DNA of 64,000 nucleotides from contig NC_081841.1 of NCBI RefSeq assembly GCF_963259705.1, positions 92,723,059 to 92,787,058 on the forward strand, given 5' to 3'. The first letter of the stretch is position 1. Every line of letters starts with the position of its first letter. The DNA comes from Myotis daubentonii (lineage: Eukaryota > Chordata > Mammalia > Chiroptera > Vespertilionidae). Below the pieces are notes generated by a model. That model saw only the letters and a program-made list of their open reading frames with translations. It was not told the DNA's origin and made no database searches. The translations under genes were made by a program, and so were the position numbers. Positions 21,501 to 36,500 of the stretch are shown here, in pieces.

Positions 21501-24500
21501 GGATATAAAGAAGGCTATGCAGAGGGTAGGAGGGCGCAGACGCAAAATGGGCTGGCCCCACACCCACATGTGTAGGTAAGACCTTCTCGGCTGTGAAGGT
21601 CCTCTCTGGGGAGGGAGGGGTCCTGGCTCACACCTCACTCCCCAGCCCAAAGAACCAGCGCTAGGAATAGGAGTCCCCACAATATCTGTCTGTGAAAATC
21701 AGCAGGAAGTCCATCCAGGTGAGACAAAGGGCTGCTGTAGGCCAGATATCCTTTTAAAGAACCCAAGCGAAAACTCAATCGCTCACACTTGCCCTAAGCT
21801 CCAGCAAAGGGACAGCAGCTTGGAAAGCACCAGGGATATATGGGGAGAAACTGAATTGACTGGCTTCAGAGAGAGGGAAGGAAGGGCAGCTCTCTCATGG
21901 ACAGAAGTACTGACAGGTGCCATTATTCCTTTATTGAGCCCTCTCCCCACACAGCAGGCAGACACAGGTGTGCACTGAATCTCCATCAGCCTGGCTAACC
22001 CCAATTGCCGCTCCCTAGTGATTCCCTGAGACCTTACCTCACTGAACTCTCTTTCAGCATGAATCTTTTTCCAAGGCTGTTCCTCACAAGCAACCAACCT
22101 TGGCCTGAGCTGTGGACTTTCCTAAAATCTCTCAAAGATTTACAAACCCCAAACAAGCAGTGGGTAGCCTCTTCATGCCCTGCACCTCTTGCTAATCAGC
22201 CCCAAGCTTGGCATGAGTGGCAGCCACACTCGGTCCATAGCATAACTGGTCCCAGATGCCTCCAACCCAACAGAGGGAGCTACCAACCACCGATCATTTT
22301 GTAGCTCCTACCAGGTGACCCCAGGCCAGGCAGGCAGCAGCTCACTTTGGCTAACACTGGAGCTCTTCTCAAGAGGCCCCAGAAGCAACACACCCAGTGG
22401 CCAGCTTCAGACCACACCAGAGCACCACCCAATTAGTTCCACAAATGACACACCAAAAGGGCAAATTCAGCAGACACCAGAGCCCCAGATGAACCCCATT
22501 CTATGAGGTCATTCACACACCAACAGGTTGTCTGTTGTAGCCATGGTCAGCCCTCACACCCAGTCAGCTTGGGGGTCAATCTCACCCACTGATGTGCCAA
22601 CAGAAATCAAGGCTCAACTACAACAGGAGGGCACACACAACCCATACAAAGGACAGTCCTGGCACACCCATCTCAGGTGACCGGGAAGACTGTGCCACTG
22701 AACCCATTAAGACACTTACTATATAAGGTGATCCTCCCAAGATTGGGAGACATAGCAGATCTACCTAATACATAGAAACAAGCACAGGAGGTAGTCAAAA
22801 AAGAGAAGAAAAAAAACCATATCCCAAATTAAACAAGACAAAACTCCAGAAAAAGAACTAAACAAAATGGAGGCAAGCAATAGAACTACCAAATAACCCA
22901 GCAATTCCACTTTTGAGTTTTTATTTGAAGAAATCCAAAACACTATTTTGAAAAAAATATATGGACCCCTATGATCATTGCAGAATTATTTGCAACAAAG
23001 TCTAAAGCAACCTAAGTGTCCAAATGGATAAAGAAGATGTGGTATATATTCAGTGGAATTTTACTTAGCCATAAACAAGAATAAAATCTTGCCATTTGTG
23101 ACAACATGTATGTACACAGAAGGTATTTAGACTAAGTAAAATAAGTCCAACAGAGAAAGGCAAATATCACATTATTTCACTTCTATGTGGAAAATGAAAA
23201 ACAAAATAAATAAATAAAACAGAAATAAACTCATAGATATAGAGAACAAATTGATGGTTGCCAGATGCGAGGGGGTTTGGGAGCTATGTGAAAAGAGTGA
23301 AGGGATTAAGAAGTAAAAATTGGGAGTTACAAATTAATCACAGGAATGTAAAGTGCAGCATAGGGAATATTGTAATAACTATGTACTGTGCCAGGTGGGC
23401 ATTAGACTTATCACAGGGAACACTTGGTAAGTTATATAAGTGCTAGGCATTATGATATACACCTGAAACTAACATAACATTGAATGTCAACTGTAATAGA
23501 AAATTTTAAAAATACATAAAATTAAAAATAAAACCTACCCTCTAAGCATGTTGTGATAATTAATGAGTCTGGAACATAGTCTTACTACATAAATGTTGTG
23601 TCATTATCATCACACTATCTGGATGTTATCCTTATTCTTTAGGGCTGGGATGACACTTTTGCTGTATCCCTTCCCATTTCCCACCATGACCACCACCTCC
23701 TCCTCCTGGTCCTATTCAGTGCCATGACAAACCTGCAGTGGTATGTTCCAGGCCAAGTAGACCATGTATTTGTACTCATCCATCCAGATTTCGGCCACTC
23801 TGAGAGCATTGCGCTTCATGGCAGGAGTCAGGTCCAAGGCATAGGGCTTGTGATGTCTCTCTATGTGAGCAATCCGGGAGCAGGGCAAAACCTCAATTCT
23901 CCCCCCACACTGCCACACCTGCAAGAGAAGGGGGAAAAATCATCTGGACAGTCTTGGCGCCACAGCTAATAAATAGCATTGCTTACTGATGCACAGAGAC
24001 TAATATTTTGGAGCCATTTTTTAAAGAACATAAATTCAGTCCTCCCACTCCCATCTTTATGTTACCTGCCAAACCACTTATCTAAAACAATCCTTAGAAG
24101 TTTACCAAACTTCTTCTCTCCTGTCATTCAGACAGTTCCAGAAATCCTACCCACTTTAGGAAATCCTCCCAAACAAAACCAAAGGAAGGTCTGTTGCAGG
24201 AAGCCACCATTTGCCAATACTGTCATGAGAGTGCACCGAGAAACGCAGAAGGCTGATGGATCTTGAGCATTAGCAGGGTTGATGCTAAGCACCGATTGTT
24301 TGTGTTGAGATAGTGGTGGCTCGATAGTCTCCAAGTAAATGTTTACTGGACCTTACTGATCTTTATTGACCTTAGAGACGGTCTGTCCCCTACCTGTTTG
24401 CTGTGCTTTACTAAGGGCAAGATGTGTATCTAAAACTGAATAAAAGCAGACGGGACCCAGTTTCAGTGTATCTCTTCAAGAAAGAGGCTCCACCTGGCCC

Positions 24501-27500
24501 CCAATGCCTTCTAAATTCATATTTCCTGTGTAGCATTTTCATTTGTGCATCGTCCCCTCCTAGAATCCTGAACCCCACTGCGAAGGTCCTGGCAGTCTGT
24601 CCCTGCTCACTTATCCTCAAGAAAAGTGCCAATGTCCTGAGGAGTACCAAGCCCTGAGCTAATCACACTGGAGTTAGTGTCCTATGGCCCCTCCTGGGCC
24701 TGCATGCCAGATATTATGCAATGTGATGAACAGACCACAGGTGGCCCGCATGATCCCTGCCTCCTCATCTTCACACCCTTCCTCACTCCCCTCCCCTTGA
24801 GTGTGGGTTTGTGATCTTCTTCTAACTAGTAGAGTATGGCAAAGGTATGTACACGATTACATGTGTGTGATTACATTACTTAAGATTGTAGTGTCCATCC
24901 AGCAGCAGTTCTCAACCTGTGGGTCATGAACAATGAAAATACATCCTGCATATCAGATATTTACATTACGATTCATAACAGTAGCAAAATTAGAGTTATG
25001 AAGTAGCAACTAAAATAATTTTATGGTTGGGGGTCACCATAACATGAGGAACTGATTTAAAGGGTCGCGGCATTAGGAAGGTTGAGAGCCACTGAGCTAG
25101 GAGATGCACTCTCTTGCTGGCTTAGAAGAAGGAAGCCACCAAGTTGTGAGCCACCATATGAAGAGTGCAAGAAACTAAGGGTGGCTTCCAACTGATAGAC
25201 AGCCAAAACCTGAATGCCTCCTCAGTCTGGAAGACTTCAAGGAGCTGAATGCTGCCAATACCAACATGAGCCTAGAAGCAGATCCTTTTTCAGTCAGTCC
25301 TAGCTGAGAACCCAGCCCTGGACAACACCTTGACTGCATAGAGGTATGACCATCTGACCAGTGCTGGCCAATGAAATACAATATACACAACTTGCAGGTA
25401 GAACTCATAAAAAAGAGGAAGAGCATACTCTCTCTTTCCCTACTTTCTCTTCCTGCTAACTAGGATATGGATGTGATATTGAGTGAGGCAGAACCACAAG
25501 ATAGGAGAGTCTTGGTCCCCATCACTCTGGAGCTGCCATCTCAATCCTGAACCACTTATGTTCAAACAGTCATGGAAGAAAAAAATTAATTTCTATCTTA
25601 TTTAAACCTCTATTATTTTGGCCTCTGTCCCAAAAGTCAAATAAGAATTCTAATTCATATCTTCATAAAACATTTCAAATTATTTATTACATTTTAACTG
25701 CACAATCATTCTTATGAAATAGTTTTTTTTAAAAAAAAGGACACTTCTCTCCATTTCACAAGTGGAAATACTGATCAAGACCACCAGGCAAAAAAATAAT
25801 AATTCTCTCTGCTAGAGGATGGTTGTGGCTTAATGGAAAACCCAGACAGGTACTCAAAGTTTATTTGTTAACACATAAATGTGGGATCTTGATTGGGTCC
25901 TAAGTGGGTGCAATATGTGGTCTTCAGTCTCAATTGAAAAGAAACTGAAGGGAGTAGGACAGAATAAGCTTTATAGAGGAAATTATCTTGTTCCTCCAGA
26001 AAACACAATGGGCCAGAGGTCACCTGACTCAGGCACAGAATTTTGGAGCTGGGAGTTGCAGGGGTGAGCATTTTATAGAGATGGGGAATTAGCAGAGCCA
26101 GGATTAGAACCTAGGCCCAGCATTTTTTACAATGCCATCCTGACATCCTTATTATTTTTTTATTATAAACTCATTATCAAGTGTAAGCCATATGTCACTC
26201 ACCATGCTAGGTTCTTGGTGAAGCAGGTATGGCTTAGGGAGTTTGTATCTGGCCAGGATAACACAAACTTTCTAGTGGAAAAGTAGGGCTTGGAATTAGA
26301 TTTGCATGAGACCTATTCCAAACTGATTGTGATGTGTTGAACTTATGGGCCCCACTTCTCCATCACTTCATTGTAGACAGAAGATACTCCCCACCCCTTG
26401 ACTTTGGGCTTGACCATAAGATGTACTTCGACAAATTTAATAGGAAAGAAAAAATAATGCACTAGTTCCAAACTGAAGCCTTCAGAGCCACCCCATCAAA
26501 GTCAAGCTGGAGCAGAGAAGAGGCATCATTGCTGAGTAGCCAGTGCACAGGAAGTTGGTCAGAATGAGAATTGGTTCGAGAATTTTACTGCTGTACAATC
26601 CATCATTGGCTATTTGTCCTAGACTAAACTACATCTCAGCATGACCTATGCCATCACGTCAGCTGTTCTAGCTGTCCATTCAACTGTCCACACATCTGTA
26701 CCCCCTGGACCCTCTGCCCAGTTTCTCTTTGGTCTTATAGAAAGCTGTCTGCCACAGAGTTGTTTGATTCTAGATGTTTGGAAATGCCTGGATTCCTCAA
26801 GACAAAGAGGGACACCATCTGCTGAGCCTCAGTTTTACCCTTTCCTCCGATATGTCCCAGATTATATAGACCTACATCAAAAAGACTCCACTCCTGAAGT
26901 CCTAGTGCCTTTCTCTAGTGACCTATAAACATGAGGATTTGTCCACCTCTTGAACCATTGACATTCAGCCTTGTTTCAGGATTCCAGAGACACTACTACT
27001 ACCCTCCTATTATTTCTCCTCTGCTTTGTCCCATAAGAAGAACGGAAATGTACCCACCCGCAGACTAAGCTCCACATTCTCTCCTCCATAGACCAGCATT
27101 CCACCATCCACAGACCCAATCTTTCCCAGGAAGAGCCTGTTGGCTGCCAGGATGCCCATGATGGAAGGACTCCTGTGGAACACAAAGCAAGAGAAGTTAC
27201 TTAGCTCTCCATAATGAGTGGGTTAGGAGGGAGGGGAGCAGTAGGAAACACAGTGATGGTTTGGCCTTTGAAACTCTACCCAAACCTCTTATCCGTAGGG
27301 TTTCCCTAAACCCTCTAGCTGAACTAAGCGTGTGTAACTTTCCCTCACCCTCCGTGTTGTCATGACTCTTCTCAAGGTCTATTAAAAGTACCTCTTTTTC
27401 ATCTGGATATTCCTACTAAATAGCCTGATAAATGCTTTAAATGGCCCAAATGTTTTCTAAAACATTTGCTTTATTCTGCTTGAAAGCCCTCAAATATTCC

Positions 27501-30500
27501 AAAGTGTCTGTGATTTCTTATCTGGGATCAGCGTTTTTTATTTTTATTCCCTGTCCTTCATTCCTTTCACCCTTCTTCCATTACTACCACCACACCCCAT
27601 TCATTCCTGACTTCCCATGTGCTAACCACATTCCTGAGACCTCCCCGACTTACTTCACTGGAGCGGTGACATCATTCAGATCAATCCAGGCTTTTGGCAG
27701 TGCATCATAACGGCACCACAGTTCCCAGTTAAACCCATCAACTGCCAATCCATACTTTTCTAGTTCAAAGGTGTCAAAGTTAATTTTGTCAAACACAGGA
27801 GACACAATCACAGTGTGGTCTTCCTGAATCCGGGCCAAGATGGGCTCTGCCCTAGAAAAAGGATGTGTAACAAACCCAGGTTAGGTATGTGGGTAAGCAG
27901 CAGGAGCAAGCAGACAAGGTGCCCCAAGCATTAAGCACCTTCTTCATTAATGTCTTGCCCTGACATTAAGCACCTTCTTCATTTAGACTGAGCTTGATGA
28001 TGAGAGGAACGCTCCAGAGTCCAGGAAAGTTCTTCAGCTTTTGGTATAGCTGGGATGCTAGCAGCTGACCCATGTCAAAAGCATATTTGAAATTAGTACC
28101 CAAATACTACCCCCGAGCTACTGTGAACCAGGACCATCAGTATTCCTGAATTTACATTACCTTTGGGTCACCCTGTTTCCAAAATGATAACTCTTTACTA
28201 TCTGATTCTCCATTTTCTCCAAAGAACACAGCTCTCTTTAGGTCATGTAATTTCAGGGCTGGGAAAAACCTTAGGAATTACCGAAAGGCAATCTCTTCAA
28301 TTTTATAGATAAGCGCATGAATATCAAGTTAGATGAAGTGATGTATATACAAAGTCCCAAAGTATTTGGTAAAGTCAAGGTTGGGTGCAATGTCAATATG
28401 CCAAGCCCATTGTTTTTGCTCCAGCACTATCCTTAGCCAACCAAAATCCTCGAGTAAAAGCATCCTGTCTTTGTAGCTTCCTTGTGTTTAAGGTCTGATG
28501 TAGGCTTTCCCCATTTCCACACTATCCTGTCTTGTATTCAGCATTACAATATGTCTTTTCTCCCTTTTTTCAGAAGAAGAAACCATCTGGAGCCTTACCA
28601 CCCAGCGTTCACTTCAATATGAGCATCCAGGATGGCTACCACTTCAGCTGTGGCCGTTTCCCTGCCAGTGTTGCGGGCTTGAGCAAGACCTTGTCTCTTG
28701 GTATGCCGTACTATTTTCAGTAGTCCTGGATACTTCTGGTTGTAAAGCTTAATAAGCTCATCCAAGTTTGCCTTTAGTTCTTCTGCCAAAAAAAAATATA
28801 CACTTAAAGAAATTCTGAATGTAATGATCAGTTTGGTACAGAAATGTAATACTATTCTATAGTTAGTAGTGGTTGAACTATCTCCAGGTTAGGATGTGCG
28901 ATTCTACAACCTTGACTGTTTTCCCTGCACCCACCTTCCTCTCTATTCCATCCTCAGTCTTAATAGCACCATTCTAATCTCTTTTCCCTCAAAGTTAAAC
29001 TGCCTTAGAAATTGCTTACTATGTGCCAGACACTGTTATACCAGGTTTATGTATACTGAAATTTTTTAACAAGAATGAATAGGACAGTCCTAGCTAGTTT
29101 GGCTCAGTGGATAGAGCATCAGCCTGTGAACTGAAGGGACCCGGGTTTGATTCCGGTCAAGGGCACATACCTCAGTTGCAGGCTCCTGACCCTGCAGGAG
29201 ACATTCAATCGATGTGTCTCTCTCTCTCACAGCAGTGTTTCTCTCTGTCTCTCCCTCTCCCTTCCAATCTCTCTAAAAATCAATGGAAAAAATATCCTTG
29301 GGTGAGGATTAAAAATAAATAGATAAATAAATAATATGTTTAAAAAAAAGAATGAGTAGGACAGACCTGATCTAACTATGATAGAAATGTTGATGGTCAG
29401 ACATTGCAGAGACAGCTCACAACATCTTCTCCACAACTCAAGATTTTTCTAAAGAATGCATAATCAACTGAAATTGTTTTGTCTTGTGTTAGCTATTTCT
29501 ACTTGGCCTACTCAAGGACCAACTGGGACAGAATGCCCAACTAATGCCTTTTCTAACTTCCAGCTAATGAGTATATCCCCAAAATTATGCAAACAAGATT
29601 CATTATTCCAAGATTGCTTATAGTTTTCTTTCTCTCTCTTTCTCCTCTCTTTTATAAAACCTACCCATGCATTTGTTCTTTGGGTAAGCCTACTAGTTGA
29701 CTTTCTCATACGTATGAAGACAACTTACATACAAATCACTAAGCAATGTTTAAAATATCTAACCAAATGACTCCCTGATAATATTAATTCATTTAATTCT
29801 CAAAAAATCCTATGAGGAAGGCACTTCCAGTATCCCCACTTTACAGATGAAAAAACTGAAGCACAGCGAGGTTAAGAAACTTGTTTAAATCACACATCAA
29901 GTAAGTGGCATACCTGAGTGTGAGCCCGTGTTGTATTTAACCACCATGCCATGCTGCCTCAAGAACTATGTATGTAATGGTTGGATTTATCAAGATTTCC
30001 CTCCCTCTCCTCTCCCCTAGTCACACCCCCCAGTGGCCAAGAGATTAGATTCTTTCTGGTTCCTTTCTCAAAAGATTAGATTTGTGAATCCTGGAATCAA
30101 TAACGACATGACTATGGTGCTAAAATCATACCCATTTTAGCACTTCCCCTATTGTACTCCAGGATGGTGAATCAGTAATTGAAGGTGCTAAAGAGAGCCA
30201 ATGGACCTGAAGGCTGTTTGCTCCTACTGAAAAAAAATAAAAGGTTGAAATTCCCTAAATTCACTCTGTCACTGATTTTAGAAAGTAATCAGAAGGGGTT
30301 GACACATTTTTTTTTCTGCTTCTGCTGCCACCACGGCATCTGTGGGAAAGCAGGACAAAAACAAAGAAGCAGGCTCTGGAGTTCACCTTTGTCTTCACCC
30401 ACCCTGTGGGACATGGAATCATGACTACTGCCAATTTTGAACAATTTCTTCAAGAAAGAAAAAGTGAATAGAAAAGCTGTGACACTCAGTGAAGGATTGC

Positions 30501-33500
30501 AACTATTAAAAGGAGCAAGAGCAAGATTGCCATAGTTTCTGAGGTTCTTTAAAAAAACAAGCATATTTTTATTGATCTCAGAGAGGCAGGAGAGGGAGAG
30601 GGAGATAGAAACATCAATGATGAGAGAGAATCATAGATCGGTTGCCTCCTGCACACCCAACACCGGGGATCAAGCCTGCAACCCGGACATGTGCCCTTGA
30701 CCGGAATCAAACCTGGGACCCTTCAGTCCACAGGCTGACACTCTATCCACTGAGCAAAACCGGCTAGGACCTGGGGTTCTTTTTTAAAGAGATATTTGAA
30801 ATATCTCACACACAAAAAATATTTGGAGAATAATCTATGAGATTGGTTGCATGTGGCAAAGAGAGTTAGGAATTACATTAGTTCCAGATAAACCAGGATG
30901 AAGAGGAGGAGAAAGATGAGGATCAAAATTCATTTATCTGGTATATTTTGCATGAGTTCTTGAATTAAACTTGGGAACCAAAATAGTGGGGGAGGAGGAA
31001 TAAAAGAAAAGAAGGGGTTGCTAGAAACTCTAGATATCTAGACTATAATTTGGGCTCCCTCACTATCTAATTCTGTGTCACTTCCCCATTTGGGGAATTC
31101 TATTTCCAAAACTTAGAGAAGGCTGGATAACATGTTAGTACCCTTCCAATTCCAAAGTCGTATGAGCTGTAGATTTCTAGTCACCCTTTCAGAAATAATG
31201 CCTATAGTCCAACATAAGAATTAAAGACCCTTCAATGGCTCTTCTAAAGTAAACCTATGTTTCCTTCTCAGTCTTGCTCTCCCATTGATACTCCCCCTAC
31301 TGCAATCCCCCGAAAGACTCTTTATTTCAGGCTGTTCAGCTCAGGGTGCTTCTGGCTTCTGTATCTTTGCTCACATCTTTTTTTTTTTTGTTTTTCCCTC
31401 TACTCCCTATGTAACCCCACCAGAGCCAGTCGGTCTTCCTTTGTTTTCTTTGCCTTTTCAAATCCTACCAAGTTTTCAAGTCCCAACCCAAGGCCCTTTC
31501 CTCCAGGAAGCCTCCCTAAGTCATCCCAATTACTTCTCTGGGATTTCTTACACTCGCTGACAGCTCACTCAGTTTGACACACTACTTTTCATACATCGAG
31601 GTGTCTTTTCATAGGTTTGTCTTGCCTCATCAATTAAAATGGGAACTTCTTGAAATCACTGACATTCTCTTCCATGCATAATGCCTGGCACATGGTAGAA
31701 ACTCAATAAATAGTTGTTGATTGGGGAATTTGCCTAAAATTGGGCAGAAAATACAGGGTTCCACCTACATTAATATAATTTCTGAAAAACTTAGATTAGC
31801 TTTTGTTGACGTGAAACAATTGACCTGATGCAAATTAAGCTTTACATCTAGGGAAATAAAGGAAAGGGACACTCCTCTAATACCAGGTTGCGGCATTTCA
31901 ATAGTACTACAAATGATACTGAGATAAACAAGGATTACAACACTGGCTAACATTTATTGGGAGCAAGCCCTGTTCTGAGGACATTACAAGTGTTATTTAA
32001 TCAGGAAGGCAGTGTTATTTCCCCCATGTTACAGATGAGGAAATGGGGCATAATGTAGCTGAGTAACTTACCCTCACAGTCACATGAATAATAAGTTTAT
32101 CTTGTGGCATGCATGGTAGAGACTTCCAATTCTTTTTCTCAGTGTAGCACAAAACAGGTTTTTGAGTTCTGTTCAGTGTAAGCCCAATCTAGCTGATGTT
32201 TCCATGGTTAATGAGAGAGAAATTGATTCCTGTCCCAGTGACAACAAAGAACAACTAACAATTCTCTCTTCTGTGCCCATCAAAAAAATTATCTCTATGG
32301 AAACCACAAATGAACTCTCAACTCAAGTGAGAGGATGCATTATATGTTGGGGGCAAAATGGAACAAACAAAGACTATGTTATGTGTCTACCCTATGTTTA
32401 TAATTTTGTATCTTTAATTTCATTGGTCCACATACAAAGGTCTTGAATTATTTCTTATCTGATCCTCATGGAATGTAGACTTATAGAATCATTGATTTTT
32501 TTTTTCCAGAGAAAAAGATATCTTTAGAGTCCCTCTACCATAGCCCCTGCATTTGCCCCAAGAAGAAGCTGAGTCCCAGAGAGGTGAGATGACTTGACTT
32601 GCCTCAGGTCATCTCGGAGAGCCGGGGAGTGGAGCTAGGTCTTCTCAGGTGTCCAGAACAGAGGTATTTCTAATTACACTCCTATTTCTTGCTTGTAATT
32701 CAGGAATACAAGTGGCTATTGACCTCCATTTCCAGAAATGAATGAAGTCAGCCATTCTCTTTTCTTTTTTTCTGGTGGAATTTTGCTTGGGGATTGTAAC
32801 GTCTCATTTTTTGTGTGCAGTTGTATTGGAAGGACAAGAGAGGAAGGTATTAAAAACATGAAAAGGATATCTAGCTGGTTTGGCTCAGTGGATAGAATGT
32901 CGGCCTGTGGACTGAAGGGTCCTGGGTTTGATTCCAGTCAAGGACATACATCCGGGTTGCAGGCTTGATCCCCAGTAGGGGACGTGCAAGAGGCAGCCTA
33001 CCAATGATTCTCTCTTATCATTGATATGCCTATCTTTCTCCCTTTTCCTCTCTGAAATCAATAAAAATATATTTTAAAAAAAACAAACAACATTAAAAGG
33101 AGTAATTTTAGTGTCTGGAAATCTAAAAATGAAGGTTTAAGAGATCATTTGTCTCTTCTCCTCTGGTGAAACAGCCCTTAATTTGAAGCTACAATAACCT
33201 GTCTGGAACTTAAAGATCCTCAGAAAGGGAAAACTCTTCCTCTAATGGGCTGCCATTTTATAGTCCTTACTATTTGAAATTTCCTCCTAATTGCTAGCCC
33301 AAATCTCTGGGTTTGTGATGTGATTCTAGTTTCTTTTATTAAGTGCCCAAAATTAATAAAACTAAGAGCTAACACTATATGCTAAATGCTATTCATAACC
33401 CATGTATTATATCAATAAAAACAGTGACTAGAGCTAGGGCTCTAAGATGCTGAAGTTGTGGTCAAATCTCAATTCCATCATTTACCAGTTGTGTTGGCCA

Positions 33501-36500
33501 AGTTCCTTGACCAGATTATGCCTTAGTTTTTTGTATTTGTGAAATGAGCAAAGAAGGAGCTCCTTCCTCATAGGATTTTTGTAATAGTTAAAATAGTTAA
33601 CATATGGGGAGAAACTAAGATGGCGGCATAGGGAAACACCGAAATTGCTGCCTCCTACAACAACTTCAAAACACAATAAAAGGACAGAACGGACATCATC
33701 CAGAACTCACAGGAGGGCTGGCGGAGTGGAAATTCTACAACTAGAAGGAAAGAGAAAAGCACATTGAGGGTCAGGAGCTGCGGAAGTAAAGTGCAAAGGT
33801 ACGGAGGCTCGAGAGTGCGCGTAAAGGGACTGGTACCTGAGGACGCGGCTGTCTTTTTGAATCGGGAGGGAGTCACAAGCTCCCGACTGCTCTGAACTCC
33901 AGTTCCGGGAAGTCTCTGGGGACCCAGGACTCATACGGGGAGAAACTGGACTGTCTGGCAGCAGGCAGAACTCGGAACTCAAGGGCGGCTTTCCCTCAGA
34001 GGTGCTTGCAGCAATTAAATTATCAGGACACTGAGAGGTGCGAGGCCCCTTAGGGCAGGGCTGAGAATCCGCCGTAGTTCCTTGCCCCGCCCTTTGATTC
34101 CCTGAGACCCCGCCCCACCCAGGCTGCAGCAGAGGCTTTTGCATATGAATGCCCTGGCCCTTTGCAACCTGAAAATTACCTAACAAACTGCAGCTGGGCC
34201 ACAGACCCAGAACTTCCAAGAGAAGGCCCAAGGCCCCACAGCAGCTTGCATTGCTTCACAGCTGGGCCTCATCAGGGCACCTCCAAACTCCAAAAAAGGA
34301 AGGGGAATCTGCAGTTCTCTTCATAGCTCCCGCTGGGTAACCTCCAAGAGCCAGTGTACCCAGTGGTCAGAGGGGGACCATCCGGATTACAACTCCTCAG
34401 ATCCATAAGGGACACACCCAGGGGGCAGACTCAGGGAGCACCAAAGCCCCACTGAAGCAAGTCTTGCCCCAGAAGGGTGTCTTCAGCACAGAAGTTCTCC
34501 CCCTGCAGACACAGCCGATTCTCACAGCCAATTGCCCTGGAGGTCAATTCCTCCCAGTGATCCTACAACAATCAAAGCATAACTACAATAAGACTATGCA
34601 CAAAGCCCACAAGGGGGTGCACCAAGAGTGTCCACCTCAGGTAGCGGGGGAGGCTGAGCCACTGGGCCCTACAGGACACCTAACACACAAAACCACTCTA
34701 CCAACACAGGGAAGCATAAAAAATGTGGAGACAAAGAAACAGGTCACAAATGACAGAAATGGAGGAAAGCAAACGACTGGATATAGAGTTCAAAACCACG
34801 TTTATAAGGTTTTTCAAGAATTTTATGGAAACCGCAGATAAATTTAGTGAGACCCTCAAGAAATCTAGTGAGACCCTCAAGGATATGAAAAAGGACCAAC
34901 TAGAAATTAAACATACACTGACTGAAATAAAGAATAATATACAGAGATCAACAGCAGACAAGAGGATCCCAAGAATCAAGTCAAAGATAATAATGACAGA
35001 AAACTCCCCCTACCTGGTGAAAGAAATAGACTTACAAGTCCAGGAAGCGCAGAGAACACCAAACAAAAGGAACCCAAAGAGGACCACACCAAGACACATC
35101 ATAATTAAAATGCCAAGAGCAAAAGACAAAGAGAGAATCTTAAAAGCAGCAAGAGAAAGAAAGTCAGTTGCCTACAAGGGAGTACCCATATGACTGTCAG
35201 CTGATTTCTCAACAGAAACTATGCAGGCCAGAAGAGAGTGGCAAGAAATATTCAAAGTGATGAATAGCAAGAACCTACAACCAAGATTACTTTACCCAGC
35301 AAAGGTATCATTCAGAATTGAAGGTCAGATAAAGAGCTTCACAGGTAAGAAAAAACTAAAGGAGTTCATCACCACCAAACCAGCATTATATGAAATGCTG
35401 AAAGGTATTCTTTAAGAAGAGGAAGAAGAAAAAGGAACTCTTACCATTTGCCACAGCATGGATGGAACTGGAGAGCGGATAAATACCACATAATCTCACT
35501 CATTTGTGGAATACAATGAACAACATAAACTGATGAACAAGGACTGATCCAGAGACGGATAGGCATTGATTGGACTGTTGGGCCTTGGAGGGAAGGTAGG
35601 GGAGGGTGGGGGTAAGGGGGAAAGATCAACCAAAGGACTTATATGCAAGCATATAGGCCTAACCAATGGACACGGAACAACGGGGAGGGGGAGGGCATGA
35701 GCGGGGGGTGGGGGGGGTAGGGGGTAACATGGGGATAAGGACACATATGTAATATCTTAATCAATAAAAAATATATTTAAAAAAAATAGTTAACATATGT
35801 AAGGTGTTTAGAACAGTGTTAGCTACCATTATTATCTCACTTAATTCTCATTATAGTCTATGAGATAGTTATTCTCATCAACATCCATGTTTTGCAAATA
35901 AGAAAGTAGTTACAAGGACAAGTTAAGTTACTCAAGGACATCCTATATAATAAAAAGGTAATGTGCAAATTGACCATCACTCCAACACAAAAGATGACCG
36001 CCCCCATGTGGTTAAAGATGTCCAGCCCCATGTGGACACAAGATGACCACCACAAGATGGCTGGCAGGGCAGTTGTGGGAAATCAGGCCACCAGGGGAGG
36101 GCAGTTGGGAGGGATCAGGCCTGCAAGGGAGGGCAGTTGGGGGCAATTGGCCTGCAGAGGAGGGCAGTTAGGGGTGCCCAGGCCGGCAGGGGAGGGCATT
36201 TAGGAGTGACCAGGCCTGCAGGGGAGGGCAGTTGGAAGAGACCAGGCCTGCAGGGGAGGGAAGTTGGAGGGGACCAGGCCTGCAGGGGGGGGGGCAGTTA
36301 GGGGTGACCAGGCTGGCAAGGGAGGGCAGTTAGGGGTGACCAGACCAGCAAGGGAGGGCAGTTGGGGGTGACCAGGCCTGCAGGGGAGGACAGTTAGGGG
36401 TGACCACGCCAGCAGGGGAGGGCAGTAAGGGGCAATTGGGCTGGCAGGGGAGCAGTTAGGCATCGATCAGACTGGCAGGGGAGTGGTTAGGGGGTGATCA

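Noticed and set aside
29088..29160. tRNA gene with A and B boxes
   Set aside because: It is the tRNA-derived head of a VES SINE, flanked by a duplication, and does not fold as a complete tRNA.
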